Assembly (NCBI RefSeq): GCF_000227745.2
Contig: NC_018012.1
Span: 1,893,478 to 1,957,477 of the forward strand
Length of the DNA stretch: 64,000 bases
Direction: 5' to 3'
From: Thiocystis violascens DSM 198
GTDB taxonomy: Bacteria > Pseudomonadota > Gammaproteobacteria > Chromatiales > Chromatiaceae
A program made the position numbers and the translations under genes. This document shows, piece by piece, positions 50,124-58,317 of this stretch. The notes beneath the pieces are model-generated. The model saw only the letters and a list, made by a program, of their open reading frames with translations, did not search any database and had not been told where the DNA came from. The stretch's first letter is position 1, and each line of letters begins with the position of its first letter.

Positions 50124-51494
50124 TAAAAAACATGGTTGGTAACCTCTCCGCTCATCTGGAGGATTATCACGAATTTTTTCAAAACGAAACAGCTGATGGT
50201 CATGAACTGAGTCGAGCTTACATCATGGGTCTTCTCAAAACTGAAGCCGGAAAACGGAATCTCGAACGCATCAACGAAGAAATTGATGTGTCCGGTGGTG
50301 ATGGTTATCAACGGATCCAACAGTTCATCACAGATTCACCGTGGTCGGCGGGAAACCTCATCGGTGCGATCGCCCAAGACACCTCAAGTCTGTATGCGAA
50401 TCAGCCGAATTATCGCGGTCGGGATGTCGGCTACATCATTGATGAGTCAGCGCATCTCAAGAAAGGCAAGTATTCCGTTGGCGTCGCGCGGCAATATGCC
50501 GGTGTCATTGGTAAGGTTGAGAATTGCCAGGTAGGCGTTTATGCCAGCTTAGTTTGGGAATCACAGAGCACGTTAATTAATGAGCGGTTGTTCCTTCCAA
50601 CGTCCTGGACCGCTGATTTAAAGCGATGTGACCAAGCGGGTATTCCTGAAGAGGCACGTCAGTTTAAAACGAAGATCGAACTCGCACTGGAGATGATTCA
50701 ATCCGATCTGGCGGCGGGCGTAGACATTGGTTGGGTGGGCGGTGATGGCCTGTACGGACACGGGTTAGAGCTTGGTGTTTCTTTAGATAACATAGGGTTA
50801 AATTTTCTGCTTGATGTTCATTGCGATCAGATGATCTATCCCCCTCAAACCCATTCTATCGGTTCCGGAATCCGCTGGGCGAGGACGAAAGCCAACCAAA
50901 CTTCAAGCTGATCGCGACCCCACGCAAGTGAGATGGTATGCCGACCATCTTTATCCTTTCCAATGGCGCACGATGGCCGTTCGCAATGGGGCCAAAGGGC
51001 CGATCACGCTGTCCGTTCATACCGCTCCCGTGTGGGTTTGGGATGGCAAGTCGGAGCGCGTGACCGAGCGGGTATTGGTCATCAGCCGAAATCACGCGGA
51101 CAACAAGATCAAATACTCACTCAGTAATGTCGATTATCGGAGCACCCCGATCGAAAGGCTGGCTTACATGCAAGCACAGCGCTATTGGGTTGAACGGGCA
51201 TTTCAAGAAGCCAAAAGCGAATTAGGAATGTCAGATTATCAAGTCAGAAAATGGAATGCCTGGCACCACCATATGGCGCTGGTGATGTTGTCGCTGTCCT
51301 TTATTGTTAAAGAGCGTCTTTTGCACAAAACCGATTATCCATTGGTGAGTTGCCGTGATCTTCGGCTTCTCATCATCGCTTTACTACTCAACGATCCGGA
51401 TGCGGTCGAAAAAAGAATCCAGCAAATGCGGGTCAGGCATGAGCAAAGGCGCAAGGATATCGAGCGTTATTACAAGCTGACCGCGACGGGATAG
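50087..51494 (+). pseudogene. IS701-family transposase, frameshifted
   Basis: Frame 1 (50087-50911) holds MANAIGSETDAMLKNMVGNL, YIIDESAHLKKGKYSVGVAR (first Asp) and DIGWVGGDGLYGHGLEL (second Asp), then loses the frame near 50865. The downstream frame (to 51494) continues GRGRKPTKLQADRDPTQVRW and WVERAFQEAKSELGM (Glu). Together they make a normal IS701 DDE transposase of about 468 residues. The shift is +1 and no A-rich slippery run was seen, so decay is more likely than programmed frameshifting. Confidence 0.85.
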
Positions 51495-52069
51495 TCAATG
51501 CGTTTGAATTAAAGTAACAAAGTAGAAATAAAGACTTCGAATTGAGTAAGCCGTCCCGAACGGATATTCGAGAAGATGGAAAAAGGAATCATTTTCTGGA
51601 ATGTGAATCTTGCATCATGACCATGAGTGCGGGAATAGTTGACTTAGTGGTTAAAGATAAAGATGGAAATATTGTCTCGGACACAAAAAGAGAGCGTTTA
51701 GATAAACAAAAGCGTTTTGCATCTCTTGTAGATAATCATATACATTCCGATGCTACGCTTGACCAAATGCTCAAGAGCTACCAAAAATCAGTCAAAGACC
51801 CTGATGATGAGTTGGTTCATTTATACGAAGTTAGAGATTCTCTCTCCAAGAAGTTTGGATCAAAGAAAGACGCAATACAAAAACTAGGCATCACAAACGC
51901 CGAGTGGGAAGAAATTGGAATATTGGCTAATACCCTTCCGCTCAAACAAGGTCGACACAGAGGCAAAGCTGTAGGTGCGCTCAGAAACGCAGCAACAGCC
52001 GAACTTGAGAAAGCACGTAAATCTGTTGCTTACCTAATTGAAAAATACTTAGAGTATCTGGAAATGTGA

Positions 52070-52549
52070 TAAATCCACTAACAATCACATACACTCGGAC
52101 AGTAAAAACGCCGCTCCTTCGTCGCTCTACTTTTTTCTGCCGGTGATGTGAAATGTTAGGTGATATATCATGAGTTTTTCACATGCCAGAATGCACATGC
52201 CGAGGAGGAAATCCAAATTGTTCCAAGTGCGGTGGTTGGGGATGGGTTGGAGATAAAGTCTAGGGAGTTCAATGCGGCTATTTTCACGCAGTTTTGTTCC
52301 CGCAGACCCTTGGCGCACCGCAGCCGATGAGAGAAGCTTAAGTTACTGATTTAAAATAGCGTTACTCTATTATGCTTCGGGTTGAAAAACTGCATGAGCT
52401 AGAGACACTGAAAACAGGCCAGATTAAACACCCTACCAACACGCGCATCCTCTTTGCATGCGACTGTAAGCAGAAGCTACATTGAAAATTTAGCCTACGG
52501 CCTGGGCGCAAGCGGTTATCCAAACGATACAACTCTATGAGGTCATGAA
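52070..52549. other. Gene-poor stretch of the island
   Basis: Apart from the 26-codon Zn-ribbon frame at 52183, no supported gene is seen. Base composition is AT-rich compared with the operon. It may hold the hicBA promoter near 52500; no clear boxes were found. Confidence 0.5.
52183..52263 (+). CDS. Tiny Zn-ribbon-like ORF (26 residues), probably a gene remnant
   Basis: Encodes MPECTCRGGNPNCSKCGGWG then WVGDKV and a stop. The C-x-C-x6-C-x2-C-x-G-x-G pattern resembles a short metal-binding module found at the N-terminus of longer uncharacterised proteins. Here the frame stops right after it, so it may be a broken gene or a very small protein. There is no strong ribosome-binding site. Confidence 0.4.
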   Translation: MPECTCRGGNPNCSKCGGWGWVGDKV

Positions 52550-52762
52550 ATGAATCAAGAGTACACGGCCGTTGTAAAGCAAGATGGCGATTGGTGGATC
52601 GGCTGGATCGAGGAAGTCCCAGGCGTGAACTGCCAGGAACCGACTCGGCAGGAGTTGTTGCAATCGTTGCGTATCACGCTGAGGGAAGCCATCGAACTGA
52701 ATCGTCAAGACGCTTTGTGCGCGGCCGGATCGGAATACATGGAAGAAAAAATTGCGGTATGA
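52550..52762 (+). CDS. hicB: HicB-family antitoxin
   Basis: A 70-residue antitoxin with the partial RNase-H-like HicB fold: YTAVVKQDGDWWIGWIEEVP, GVNCQEPTRQELLQSLRITL and REAIELNRQD. GAGGT precedes the ATG at a suitable distance. Its stop overlaps the toxin start (ATGA). The antitoxin-first order is one of the two known hic layouts. No DNA-binding domain is attached. Confidence 0.85.
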   Translation: MNQEYTAVVKQDGDWWIGWIEEVPGVNCQEPTRQELLQSLRITLREAIELNRQDALCAAGSEYMEEKIAV

Positions 52763-52947
52763 AGCGAGCTGCTTTTCTAAAGTATCTGCGAGGACACGGT
52801 TGCGAACTTTTACGAGAAGGCGGCAGCCATTCCTGGTGGTGGAACCCGGTACAGAACAAACGCTCGGCCATTCCTCGTCACAATGAAGTCAACGATCTTC
52901 TTGCAGTCAAAATCTGTCATGACCTTGGCGTCAAACCGGTTAAATAA
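52759..52947 (+). CDS. hicA: HicA-family mRNA interferase toxin
   Basis: A 62-residue protein, MKRAAFLKYLRGHGCELLRE, then GGSHSWWWNPVQNKRSAIPR and HNEVNDLLAVKICHDLGV. It has the dsRNA-binding-like HicA fold with the catalytic His in GGSHS and the PRHNEV segment. HicA cuts mRNA when HicB is lost. It overlaps hicB by four bases and ends three bases before the V-ATPase subunit B start codon. Confidence 0.87.
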   Translation: MKRAAFLKYLRGHGCELLREGGSHSWWWNPVQNKRSAIPRHNEVNDLLAVKICHDLGVKPVK

Positions 52948-52950
52948 CAC

Positions 52951-54330
52951 ATGAGCATTAAAGAATATCGCACCGCAGTCGAGGCCCGTGGCGGACTGCT
53001 GGTGGTCAAGAATACCCCCGCCGTGGCGTTCGGCGACCGGGTTCAGATCGAGGATCACAGCGGTCAGATCCGCAACGGTCAGGTGATCCGCGCGGCGGAT
53101 AACGAGGTGCTGATCCTGATCTTCGAGGGCACCGACGATCTGGATCTGGAAAACACCTGGATTCGCTTCCTGGATGAGCCGATCGAGATCGCGCTCTCCC
53201 CCGAGATTCTCGGGCGTGAGTTCAACGGGCTCGGGGTGCCCCGCGACGGCCGCCCGCCGGTGCTGTCGAGTCTGCGCCGTCCGGTCAGCGGGTCGGCCAT
53301 CAACCCGGCCGCGCGCACCTATCCGCGCGAGTTCATCCAGACCGGCATCTCAACCATCGACGGGCTGAACAGTCTGGTGCGCGGTCAGAAGCTGCCGATC
53401 TTCTCGGGTTCCGGTCTGCCCCATAACCGGCTCGCCGCTCAGATCGTGCGTCAGGCAAAGCTGAAGGATCAGGACAGCAGTTTCTCGATCGTCTTCGCCG
53501 CCATGGGCGTGTCCTACGCGGACGCCAAATTCTTCCGCGACGAATTCGCCAACTCGGGCGTGCTGCGCAATGTGGTGATGTTCGTCAATCTCGCCGACGA
53601 TCCGCCGGTGGAACGGCTCACCCTGCCACGCACCGCGCTGACCGCCGCCGAATATCTGGCCTATGACCTGGATCGGCATGTGCTGGTGGTGCTGACCGAC
53701 ATGACCAACTATGCCGAGGCGCTGCGCGAGGTCGCCACCGCCAAGGGCGACGTGCCGGCGCGCAAGGGCTATCCGGGCTATCTCTACTCGGATCTGGCCG
53801 AACTCTACGAGCGCTGCGGACGCATCCATGAGCGGCATGGCTCGATTACGATGATGCCGGTGGTCTCAATGCCCTCGGATGACATCACGCACCCGATCCC
53901 GGACCTGACCGGCTATATCACCGAGGGTCAGATCGTGCTGTCGCGCGAGCTGCACAATCAGGGGATCTATCCGCCGGTGCACATCTCGCCGAGTCTGTCC
54001 CGACTGATGAAGGACGGCATCGGCAAGGACGACACCCGCGAGGATCACCCGCGGGTCGCCGCCCAGCTTTATTCGCTCTATGCCCGTGCGCAGGAGACGC
54101 GCAATCTCGCCTCCATCATCGGCGCGGACGAACTCTCGGAGCGCGACCGCCGCTATCTGAGCTTTGCGGACGCCTTCGACCAGCGCTTCGTCGGTCAGGG
54201 CGAGTCCGAGGATCGTTCGATCGAGGCCACGCTGAATCTGGCCTGGGAGCTGATGAGCAGTTTCCCGAGAGACGCGCTGACCCGACTGAAGGAAACGGAT
54301 CTGGCCAAGCATTATCAGGGGAGCGATTAG
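52951..54330 (+). CDS. atpB: V/A-type ATPase subunit B
   Basis: A 459-residue non-catalytic nucleotide-binding subunit that alternates with A in the head. It begins SIKEYRTAVEARGGLLVVKN and has DHSGQIRNGQVI, FIQTGISTIDGLNSLVRGQK, LPIFSGSGLPHNRLAAQIVR (degenerate P-loop region) and LSRLMKDGIGKDDTREDHP, all B-subunit features. The start is certain by homology, yet the 20 bases before it (end of hicA) contain no good ribosome-binding site. It was presumably adjacent to subunit A before the island arrived. Confidence 0.97.
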   Translation: MSIKEYRTAVEARGGLLVVKNTPAVAFGDRVQIEDHSGQIRNGQVIRAADNEVLILIFEGTDDLDLENTWIRFLDEPIEIALSPEILGREFNGLGVPRDGRPPVLSSLRRPVSGSAINPAARTYPREFIQTGISTIDGLNSLVRGQKLPIFSGSGLPHNRLAAQIVRQAKLKDQDSSFSIVFAAMGVSYADAKFFRDEFANSGVLRNVVMFVNLADDPPVERLTLPRTALTAAEYLAYDLDRHVLVVLTDMTNYAEALREVATAKGDVPARKGYPGYLYSDLAELYERCGRIHERHGSITMMPVVSMPSDDITHPIPDLTGYITEGQIVLSRELHNQGIYPPVHISPSLSRLMKDGIGKDDTREDHPRVAAQLYSLYARAQETRNLASIIGADELSERDRRYLSFADAFDQRFVGQGESEDRSIEATLNLAWELMSSFPRDALTRLKETDLAKHYQGSD

Positions 54331-54398
54331 CGCGCTTGGTGGCCGGAAAAACGGCTATCCTTTCGCCATCCTCATTTGCCAGCGCGAGGTTTCACGCC

Positions 54399-54749
54399 AT
54401 GGCGCTTGCCTGCAAGACGGTCGCCGCGCCAGCGGCCGCCGATCTCTATGAGATGGATACGCATCTTCCAGAACCGGACCCCGTCCCCGGCATCACCTGC
54501 GAAACCTGCGACGCGGCCTGTTGTCGTCTGGAGGTGTTGTGTCTGACCGAGACCGGCGTGCCACGACGCTTCACCACGCGGGACGACTGGGGCGGAACGG
54601 TCATGGAACGACTGGACGATGGCTGGTGCGCGGCGCTGGACCGCGACACCCTACGATGCCGCATCTATGCGCAGCGACCGCTGGTGTGTCGCGAATTCGA
54701 GATGGGCGGACCTGACTGCCTCACCGAACGCGGGATCGACCTCCGCTAA
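54399..54749 (+). CDS. YkgJ-family cysteine-cluster protein
   Basis: About 116 residues with the Fe/Zn-chelating cysteine pattern of the YkgJ family: ITCETCDAACCRLEVLC, then WCAALDRDTLRCRIYAQRPL and VCREFEMGGPDC. The start is taken at the ATG 54399 (MALACKTV); 54453 (MDTHLPEPD) is possible. It is located between V-ATPase subunits B and D, 68 bp after B and 20 bp before D, and so is co-transcribed. Its role in the complex, if any, is unknown; metal binding is inferred from the family. Confidence 0.8.
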   Translation: MALACKTVAAPAAADLYEMDTHLPEPDPVPGITCETCDAACCRLEVLCLTETGVPRRFTTRDDWGGTVMERLDDGWCAALDRDTLRCRIYAQRPLVCREFEMGGPDCLTERGIDLR

Positions 54750-54769
54750 CTCTTACCGCGAGACCACGC

Positions 54770-55414
54770 ATGGCCCAACAACTGATCAAGGTTCCGCCGA
54801 CCAAGAACACCCTGCTCAAGCTGAAAAAGCAGACGAAATTTCTGGAGGAAGGCCATGACCTGCTGGAACGCAAGCGCGAACTGCTCACCCGTCTGGTCTA
54901 TGAACGCATCGGCGAATACCGCCAACTCCGGGAGACCGCCGAACAGGCACTTGCCAAAGCCTATGGCTGTCTGAGCATCACCCATCTGCGCATGGGCAGC
55001 CGGGGGATTCATCAGGCGGCGCTGGGCGCGGAACCGGCCCTGGAGGTGGACATCCTGCCCCGCCGCGCGCTGGGCGTGGAATATCCGGCGGTGACTAGCG
55101 AGCGTGTCCCCTTGAAGCCGGTCGGTCTGCTGGGAACCGACGTCAGTTTCGACGCCACCCGCGATCATCTGGCCAATGCGGCCGTGCTGCTCGCCCGTCT
55201 CGCCGAGGTCGAGATTGCCTTGCATCGACTGCTGGAAGAACAGCGCAAGGCGCAAAAGCGGGTCAATGCGCTCAAGTACAACATCATCCCGCTCTACCGG
55301 CGCACGATCCATTTCATTCAGTCGTCGCTGGAAGAGGAAGAGCGTAACACGCTGTTTCAGGTGAAGCTGTTGCGACAGCGGGCGGATAACAAGGATGCCA
55401 CGGCGGCGGCCTAA
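54770..55414 (+). CDS. V/A-type ATPase subunit D
   Basis: A 214-residue central-stalk subunit, a long antiparallel coiled coil. It opens QLIKVPPTKNTLLKLKKQTK, the near-invariant D-subunit motif (P-T-K..L..L), continues FLEEGHDLLERKRELLTRLV, and near the end has QKRVNALKYNIIPLYRRTIH (R-R-V-N-A-L type). Last gene of the operon. The 167 bp that follow hold no recognisable terminator or gene. Confidence 0.95.
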   Translation: MAQQLIKVPPTKNTLLKLKKQTKFLEEGHDLLERKRELLTRLVYERIGEYRQLRETAEQALAKAYGCLSITHLRMGSRGIHQAALGAEPALEVDILPRRALGVEYPAVTSERVPLKPVGLLGTDVSFDATRDHLANAAVLLARLAEVEIALHRLLEEQRKAQKRVNALKYNIIPLYRRTIHFIQSSLEEEERNTLFQVKLLRQRADNKDATAAA

Positions 55415-55581
55415 GAATCCACATCGAGGTCGAGAGGCAATCCAGAAGAGTATCCATCAACGTCTGGCCCCGGCGTCGACGCCGGATCGTTGCAATTCAC
55501 AAAGACGAGAGAGCGCGCAAAATCATCGCCGAGAGTTGATCCATGCACGTATGACCGGTGCGATTTTCGAGCATGGCTCGT

Positions 55582-56292
55582 TCAGTCCATTGAACGGCCG
55601 GTCGCAACCAGCCGATCCAGGATCCCAAACAGCGCCCCATGGATGAGCGCGTAATCGTCCGCGTCCGCCGCCAGCAGACGTTCCGCGTTTTGCACATAGG
55701 CCGCCGGCAGAAGTTCGTCGGCGCAGTTGGCGACGATGTCGGCAACGCTCCGGGGCGTGGATTCCAGATGACATTGCAGTCCGAGCACACGCCCGTCATA
55801 GAGAAAGACCTGTTGCTCGCAGACGTCGCTCCGCGCCAGATGAACCGCTCCAGGCGGCAGGTCGAAGGTGTCGCCATGCCAGTGAAAGACCTGGATCCGG
55901 GGCGGCAGAAAACCGACGATCGGCGATGACTGTCCCGCGTCGGTGAATTCGATGGGGAACCAGCCGATCTCCTTCTCCGGGTTGCGATAGACCCGCGCAC
56001 CCAGCGCGGCGGCGATCAACTGCGCGCCAAGACAGACGCCGATCACGGTTTTACCGGCGGCGATGGCCTCGCCGATCAAGCGTTTTTCGGGAACCATCCA
56101 GGGATACTCGATGTCATCCTGGACGCCCATCGGACCGCCCATGACGACCAGCCAGTCGAACCCGGCGGGGTCTGGCAGAGCGCCCCCGGAATACACAGGC
56201 GTTAGCGTCAACGCGTGGCCCCGCGCGTTCGCCCAGTCGGCGATGCCAGCCGGACCCTCGAAGGGGACATGCGTGAGAGCGTGAATGCGCAT
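55582..56292 (-). CDS. Class-I glutamine amidotransferase-like protein
   Basis: A 236-residue GATase1 domain. It begins MRIHALTHVPFEGPAGIADW, has GGPMGVQDD, the nucleophile in IGVCLGAQLIAAALG, a His in FHWHGDTFDLPPGAV and the terminal pair in GLQCHLEST (His-x-Glu). This free-standing group (YfeJ/GuaA-N-like) hydrolyses the gamma-amide of glutamine or glutamyl compounds; the acceptor is unknown. It is transcribed towards atpD and lies downstream of the tol-pal operon on the same strand, beyond a repeat array. Confidence 0.88.
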   Translation of the reverse strand: MRIHALTHVPFEGPAGIADWANARGHALTLTPVYSGGALPDPAGFDWLVVMGGPMGVQDDIEYPWMVPEKRLIGEAIAAGKTVIGVCLGAQLIAAALGARVYRNPEKEIGWFPIEFTDAGQSSPIVGFLPPRIQVFHWHGDTFDLPPGAVHLARSDVCEQQVFLYDGRVLGLQCHLESTPRSVADIVANCADELLPAAYVQNAERLLAADADDYALIHGALFGILDRLVATGRSMD

Positions 56293-56471
56293 CGGTGAAT
56301 TTCCTCTATGGTCACGAAATCGCCCCAGTTCACGGCGTCCAGCCGTCCACGTCGTTCAAAGCGTCATCCATGAAATCCAGCAGATTCGCGTCAGCCAGAT
56401 CCGCCTTGGCGGCCAGGCCCGATTGACGGCGACATTCCAACGCAAAACCTGGACGCCGAGTATCCGGCCCC

Positions 56472-56581
56472 CCTGAAGCCGTTCGTGGTGAGGCACTCGA
56501 CGTTCGTGGTGAGGCACTCGACGTTCGTGGTGAGGCACTCGACGTTCGTGGTGAGGCACTCGAACCACGAACGGCTTCAGG
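56472..56581. repeat. Fold-back element with four 21-bp tandem repeats
   Basis: Arms CCTGAAGCCGTTCGTGG and complement enclose four direct 21-bp units at 56481, 56502, 56523 and 56544 (GTTCGTGGTGAGGCACTCGA then C). Located between cpoB and the amidotransferase gene. The rest of 56293-56612 holds no gene. Confidence 0.9.
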
Positions 56582-56612
56582 CTCCGAGGCTGCGGATTTC
56601 CCGGACATCGCC

Positions 56613-57479
56613 TTAAGGCGCCCCCTGCCCGATCCGCTCCAGACGACTCCTGGCAAGACGCGCCTCGGTGCTGTTGGGATAGCGTGTGACGACCTGTTCC
56701 AGCGATACCTTCGCCTGATCATAGGCTTGCTGATCGTATTGGATATAGCCGATCTTGAGCATGGCCGCCGGCGCCTTGGGGCTGTTCGGATTGAGCTGCA
56801 CCAGCCGATCGAATTCAGCCAAGGCGGCGGGATAATTCCGCTGGACATAATAGGTCTCGCCTAGCCAGTACCGGCCGTTGTCCGTAAACTCGCCCTGCGG
56901 ATAGCGGCGCAGCAGGTCGTTGAAGGCGTCCTTGGCCTCGTCGTATTTGCGGTCTTTCAGCAATGAAAAGGCCGCGCTGTAGGCATCTCGCTCGCTCCCA
57001 CCGAAGGTTTCGGGTTGCGGCAGCGAGGGAATGCCGACGGGTCCGTCGGTGATTTGCGACGCGGGGTCTGGCGCGGGCGCGACGGTCTCGACCGGCGGTT
57101 GCAGATCGCCGCCGCTGGCGTCGATCACACCCTCGGGCAGGGTCGGTTGCTGACCGCCGCTGCCTGTCGGCGCCGTCCCTTGCGGATCGGAGCGGCTCGC
57201 GTTTAGTCGGGAGTCGATGTCGAGATACTGGTCGCGCTGCTGACGCTGGAGTTTGTCGATGTCGAAGCGTTGCGTTTCGAGCATGCCGCGCAGTTCCTGC
57301 ATCTCTATTTGCAGGCGCTGCACTTGCAGCAGCAGTTCGGAACCGCTTTGATTTTCCAGAATCCGCTCAAGACGCCCGACCCGCCCTTCGAGCAACGAGG
57401 GCTCCGCGGCAAGCGCGCCGGATTGGAATGCCACGAGACAAGCGCCAGCGAGAAACGGCAGGATCGAGTGGTGTTTCAC
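56613..57479 (-). CDS. cpoB: Cell division coordinator CpoB (YbgF)
   Basis: A 288-residue periplasmic protein that links Tol-Pal constriction with PBP1B activity. The signal peptide ends ..FQSGALA, cut before A. An N-terminal coiled coil for trimerisation follows (LEGRVGRLERILENQSG, LQIEMQELRGMLE), then a Pro/Gly/Gln-rich linker and a C-terminal TPR domain (YSAAFSLLKDRKYDEAKDAF, AALAEFDRLVQLNPNSP). It lies 12 bp after pal. Its stop codon TAA opens a TAAGGCGATGTCC variant of the stop-associated repeat. Confidence 0.95.
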   Translation of the reverse strand: MKHHSILPFLAGACLVAFQSGALAAEPSLLEGRVGRLERILENQSGSELLLQVQRLQIEMQELRGMLETQRFDIDKLQRQQRDQYLDIDSRLNASRSDPQGTAPTGSGGQQPTLPEGVIDASGGDLQPPVETVAPAPDPASQITDGPVGIPSLPQPETFGGSERDAYSAAFSLLKDRKYDEAKDAFNDLLRRYPQGEFTDNGRYWLGETYYVQRNYPAALAEFDRLVQLNPNSPKAPAAMLKIGYIQYDQQAYDQAKVSLEQVVTRYPNSTEARLARSRLERIGQGAP

Positions 57480-57491
57480 GGTCGAGGCTCC

Positions 57492-58040
57492 TTAGTACTG
57501 AATGACGACGCGACGATTGGCGCGCCAGGACGGTTCGCCGTGTCCCGCGTCGGCGGGGCGCTCCTCGCCATAACTCAGGGTGGACATCCGGTCCGGCGGA
57601 ACGCCTTCGGCGAGCAGGAAGCGACGCACGGCATCGGCGCGCTGATCGCCGAGCGACAGGTTGTATTCGCGGGTGCCGCGTTCGTCGGTATGACCTTCCA
57701 GCGTCACGCGGCGACCCGCGTTGGTGCCCAGATAGGTCGCGTGGGTGCGCATCAGGGGGATGAACTCGGGTTTGATGTCCACCGTGTCATAGTCGAAATA
57801 GATGGTTCGGCGATACAGCGGATTGGATGGATCCTCCCAAGGACCGGCATAGGTTGGTCGGGTTGATTCGACGCTCCTGCCGACCTCCGATGCGGCGGGC
57901 GCGGTGATCTGGGCCGCCGCGGAGGCGTCCGAGACCGTCCGTTGGGGAGGCGTCGAGCAGCCGCCAAGAGTCAGAATGGCGATCAGACCAACGCACGGGA
58001 GCGCGATCCAGGAGAAAACGTGGTGCGGAGAGCGTGTCAT
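57492..58040 (-). CDS. pal: Peptidoglycan-associated lipoprotein Pal
   Basis: A 182-residue outer-membrane lipoprotein. The lipobox is LTLGGC, Cys27 or so. A linker is followed by the OmpA-like peptidoglycan-binding domain with IYFDYDTVDIKPEF, VTLEGHTDERGTREYNLSLG and QRADAVRRFLLAEGV. It binds TolB and peptidoglycan. In this operon it is separated from tolB by a 277-bp block of repeats, longer than usual. Confidence 0.96.
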   Translation of the reverse strand: MTRSPHHVFSWIALPCVGLIAILTLGGCSTPPQRTVSDASAAAQITAPAASEVGRSVESTRPTYAGPWEDPSNPLYRRTIYFDYDTVDIKPEFIPLMRTHATYLGTNAGRRVTLEGHTDERGTREYNLSLGDQRADAVRRFLLAEGVPPDRMSTLSYGEERPADAGHGEPSWRANRRVVIQY

Positions 58041-58054
58041 GATGCCGCGTGATC

Positions 58055-58142
58055 CTTTAGGTGATTTCCGGAACAGACTTTACCGATTTTCCGTTCGTCC
58101 TTCGACCCTTCGGCTCCGCTCAGGACTCAGGACGAACGGAAA
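58055..58142. repeat. Fold-back repeat with TTTAGGTGATTTCC lead
   Basis: TTTAGGTGATTTCCGGAA and GACTTTACCG lead into a hairpin with arms ATTTTCCGTTCGTCC and complement around the TTCGACCCTTCGG core. It is the inverse-oriented match of 5427-5515. Confidence 0.8.
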
Positions 58143-58157
58143 ATTTGCAGCCTCGGA

Positions 58158-58269
58158 GCCTGAAGCCGTTCGTGGCGAGACAGAAGCCGTTCGTGGCGAG
58201 ACAGAAGCCGTTCGTGGCGAGGCAGAAGCCGTTCGTGGTGAGGCACTCGAACCACGAATGGGTTCAGGC
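58158..58269. repeat. Fold-back element with four 21-bp tandem repeats (inside tol-pal)
   Basis: Arms GCCTGAAGCCGTTCGTGG and a 15-of-18 complement enclose 21-bp units at 58162, 58183, 58204 and 58225 (GAAGCCGTTCGTGGCGAGAC plus A). It is located between tolB and pal. Confidence 0.88.
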
Positions 58270-58317
58270 GGATCACTAGACAGCCAGGTTTTGATATGCA
58301 ATTTTTCGGAAATCGCC

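Larger units (their letters stand above)
49887..51527 (+). mobile_element. IS701-like insertion sequence (decayed)
   Basis: The left end TTCTACTTTGTTAGCTT (49887) and right end complement TTCTACTTTGTTACTTT (ending 51527) form inverted repeats. ATAA on each side (49883-49886, 51528-51531) is a 4-bp target duplication, as expected for IS701. Its transposase is frameshifted and its left 120 bp are duplicated, so the length is 1641 bp instead of about 1521. Confidence 0.9.
49663..52069 (+). pseudogene. Gene of unknown function split by an IS701-like element
   Basis: The N-terminal part runs from ATG 49663 (MSKIVSVQLEWKYSPETYLE) to codon 74 (49884) and the C-terminal part resumes at 51532. Removing the IS and one copy of its ATAA target duplication joins ..IITH to KDFELSKPS.. 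in a single open frame of 253 residues ending KYLEYLEM. The C-terminal region (LVHLYEVRDSLSKKFGSK, KLGITNAEWEEIGILAN, LKQGRHRGKAVGALRNA) recalls a module I have seen at the end of varied uncharacterised proteins in mobile islands. The function is unknown. The gene is inactivated now, although either fragment might still be made. Confidence 0.85.
48382..52950. other. Accessory island inserted between V-ATPase subunits A and B
   Basis: A 4569-bp stretch with visibly lower GC and different codon use than the operon on both sides. It contains a small conserved gene, a ParE-type toxin-antitoxin pair between two MITE-like repeats, a gene split by an IS701-like element, a Zn-ribbon remnant and a HicBA pair. 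All genes run in the same direction as the operon. The ATPase genes on either side are intact. Its exact left boundary is unclear; the right boundary is the subunit B start codon. Confidence 0.85.

Noticed and set aside
50860-50930. Programmed frameshift in the IS701-like transposase
   Set aside because: The shift is +1 and no A-rich or other slippery sequence is seen; IS701 transposases are normally a single frame, so mutation is simpler.
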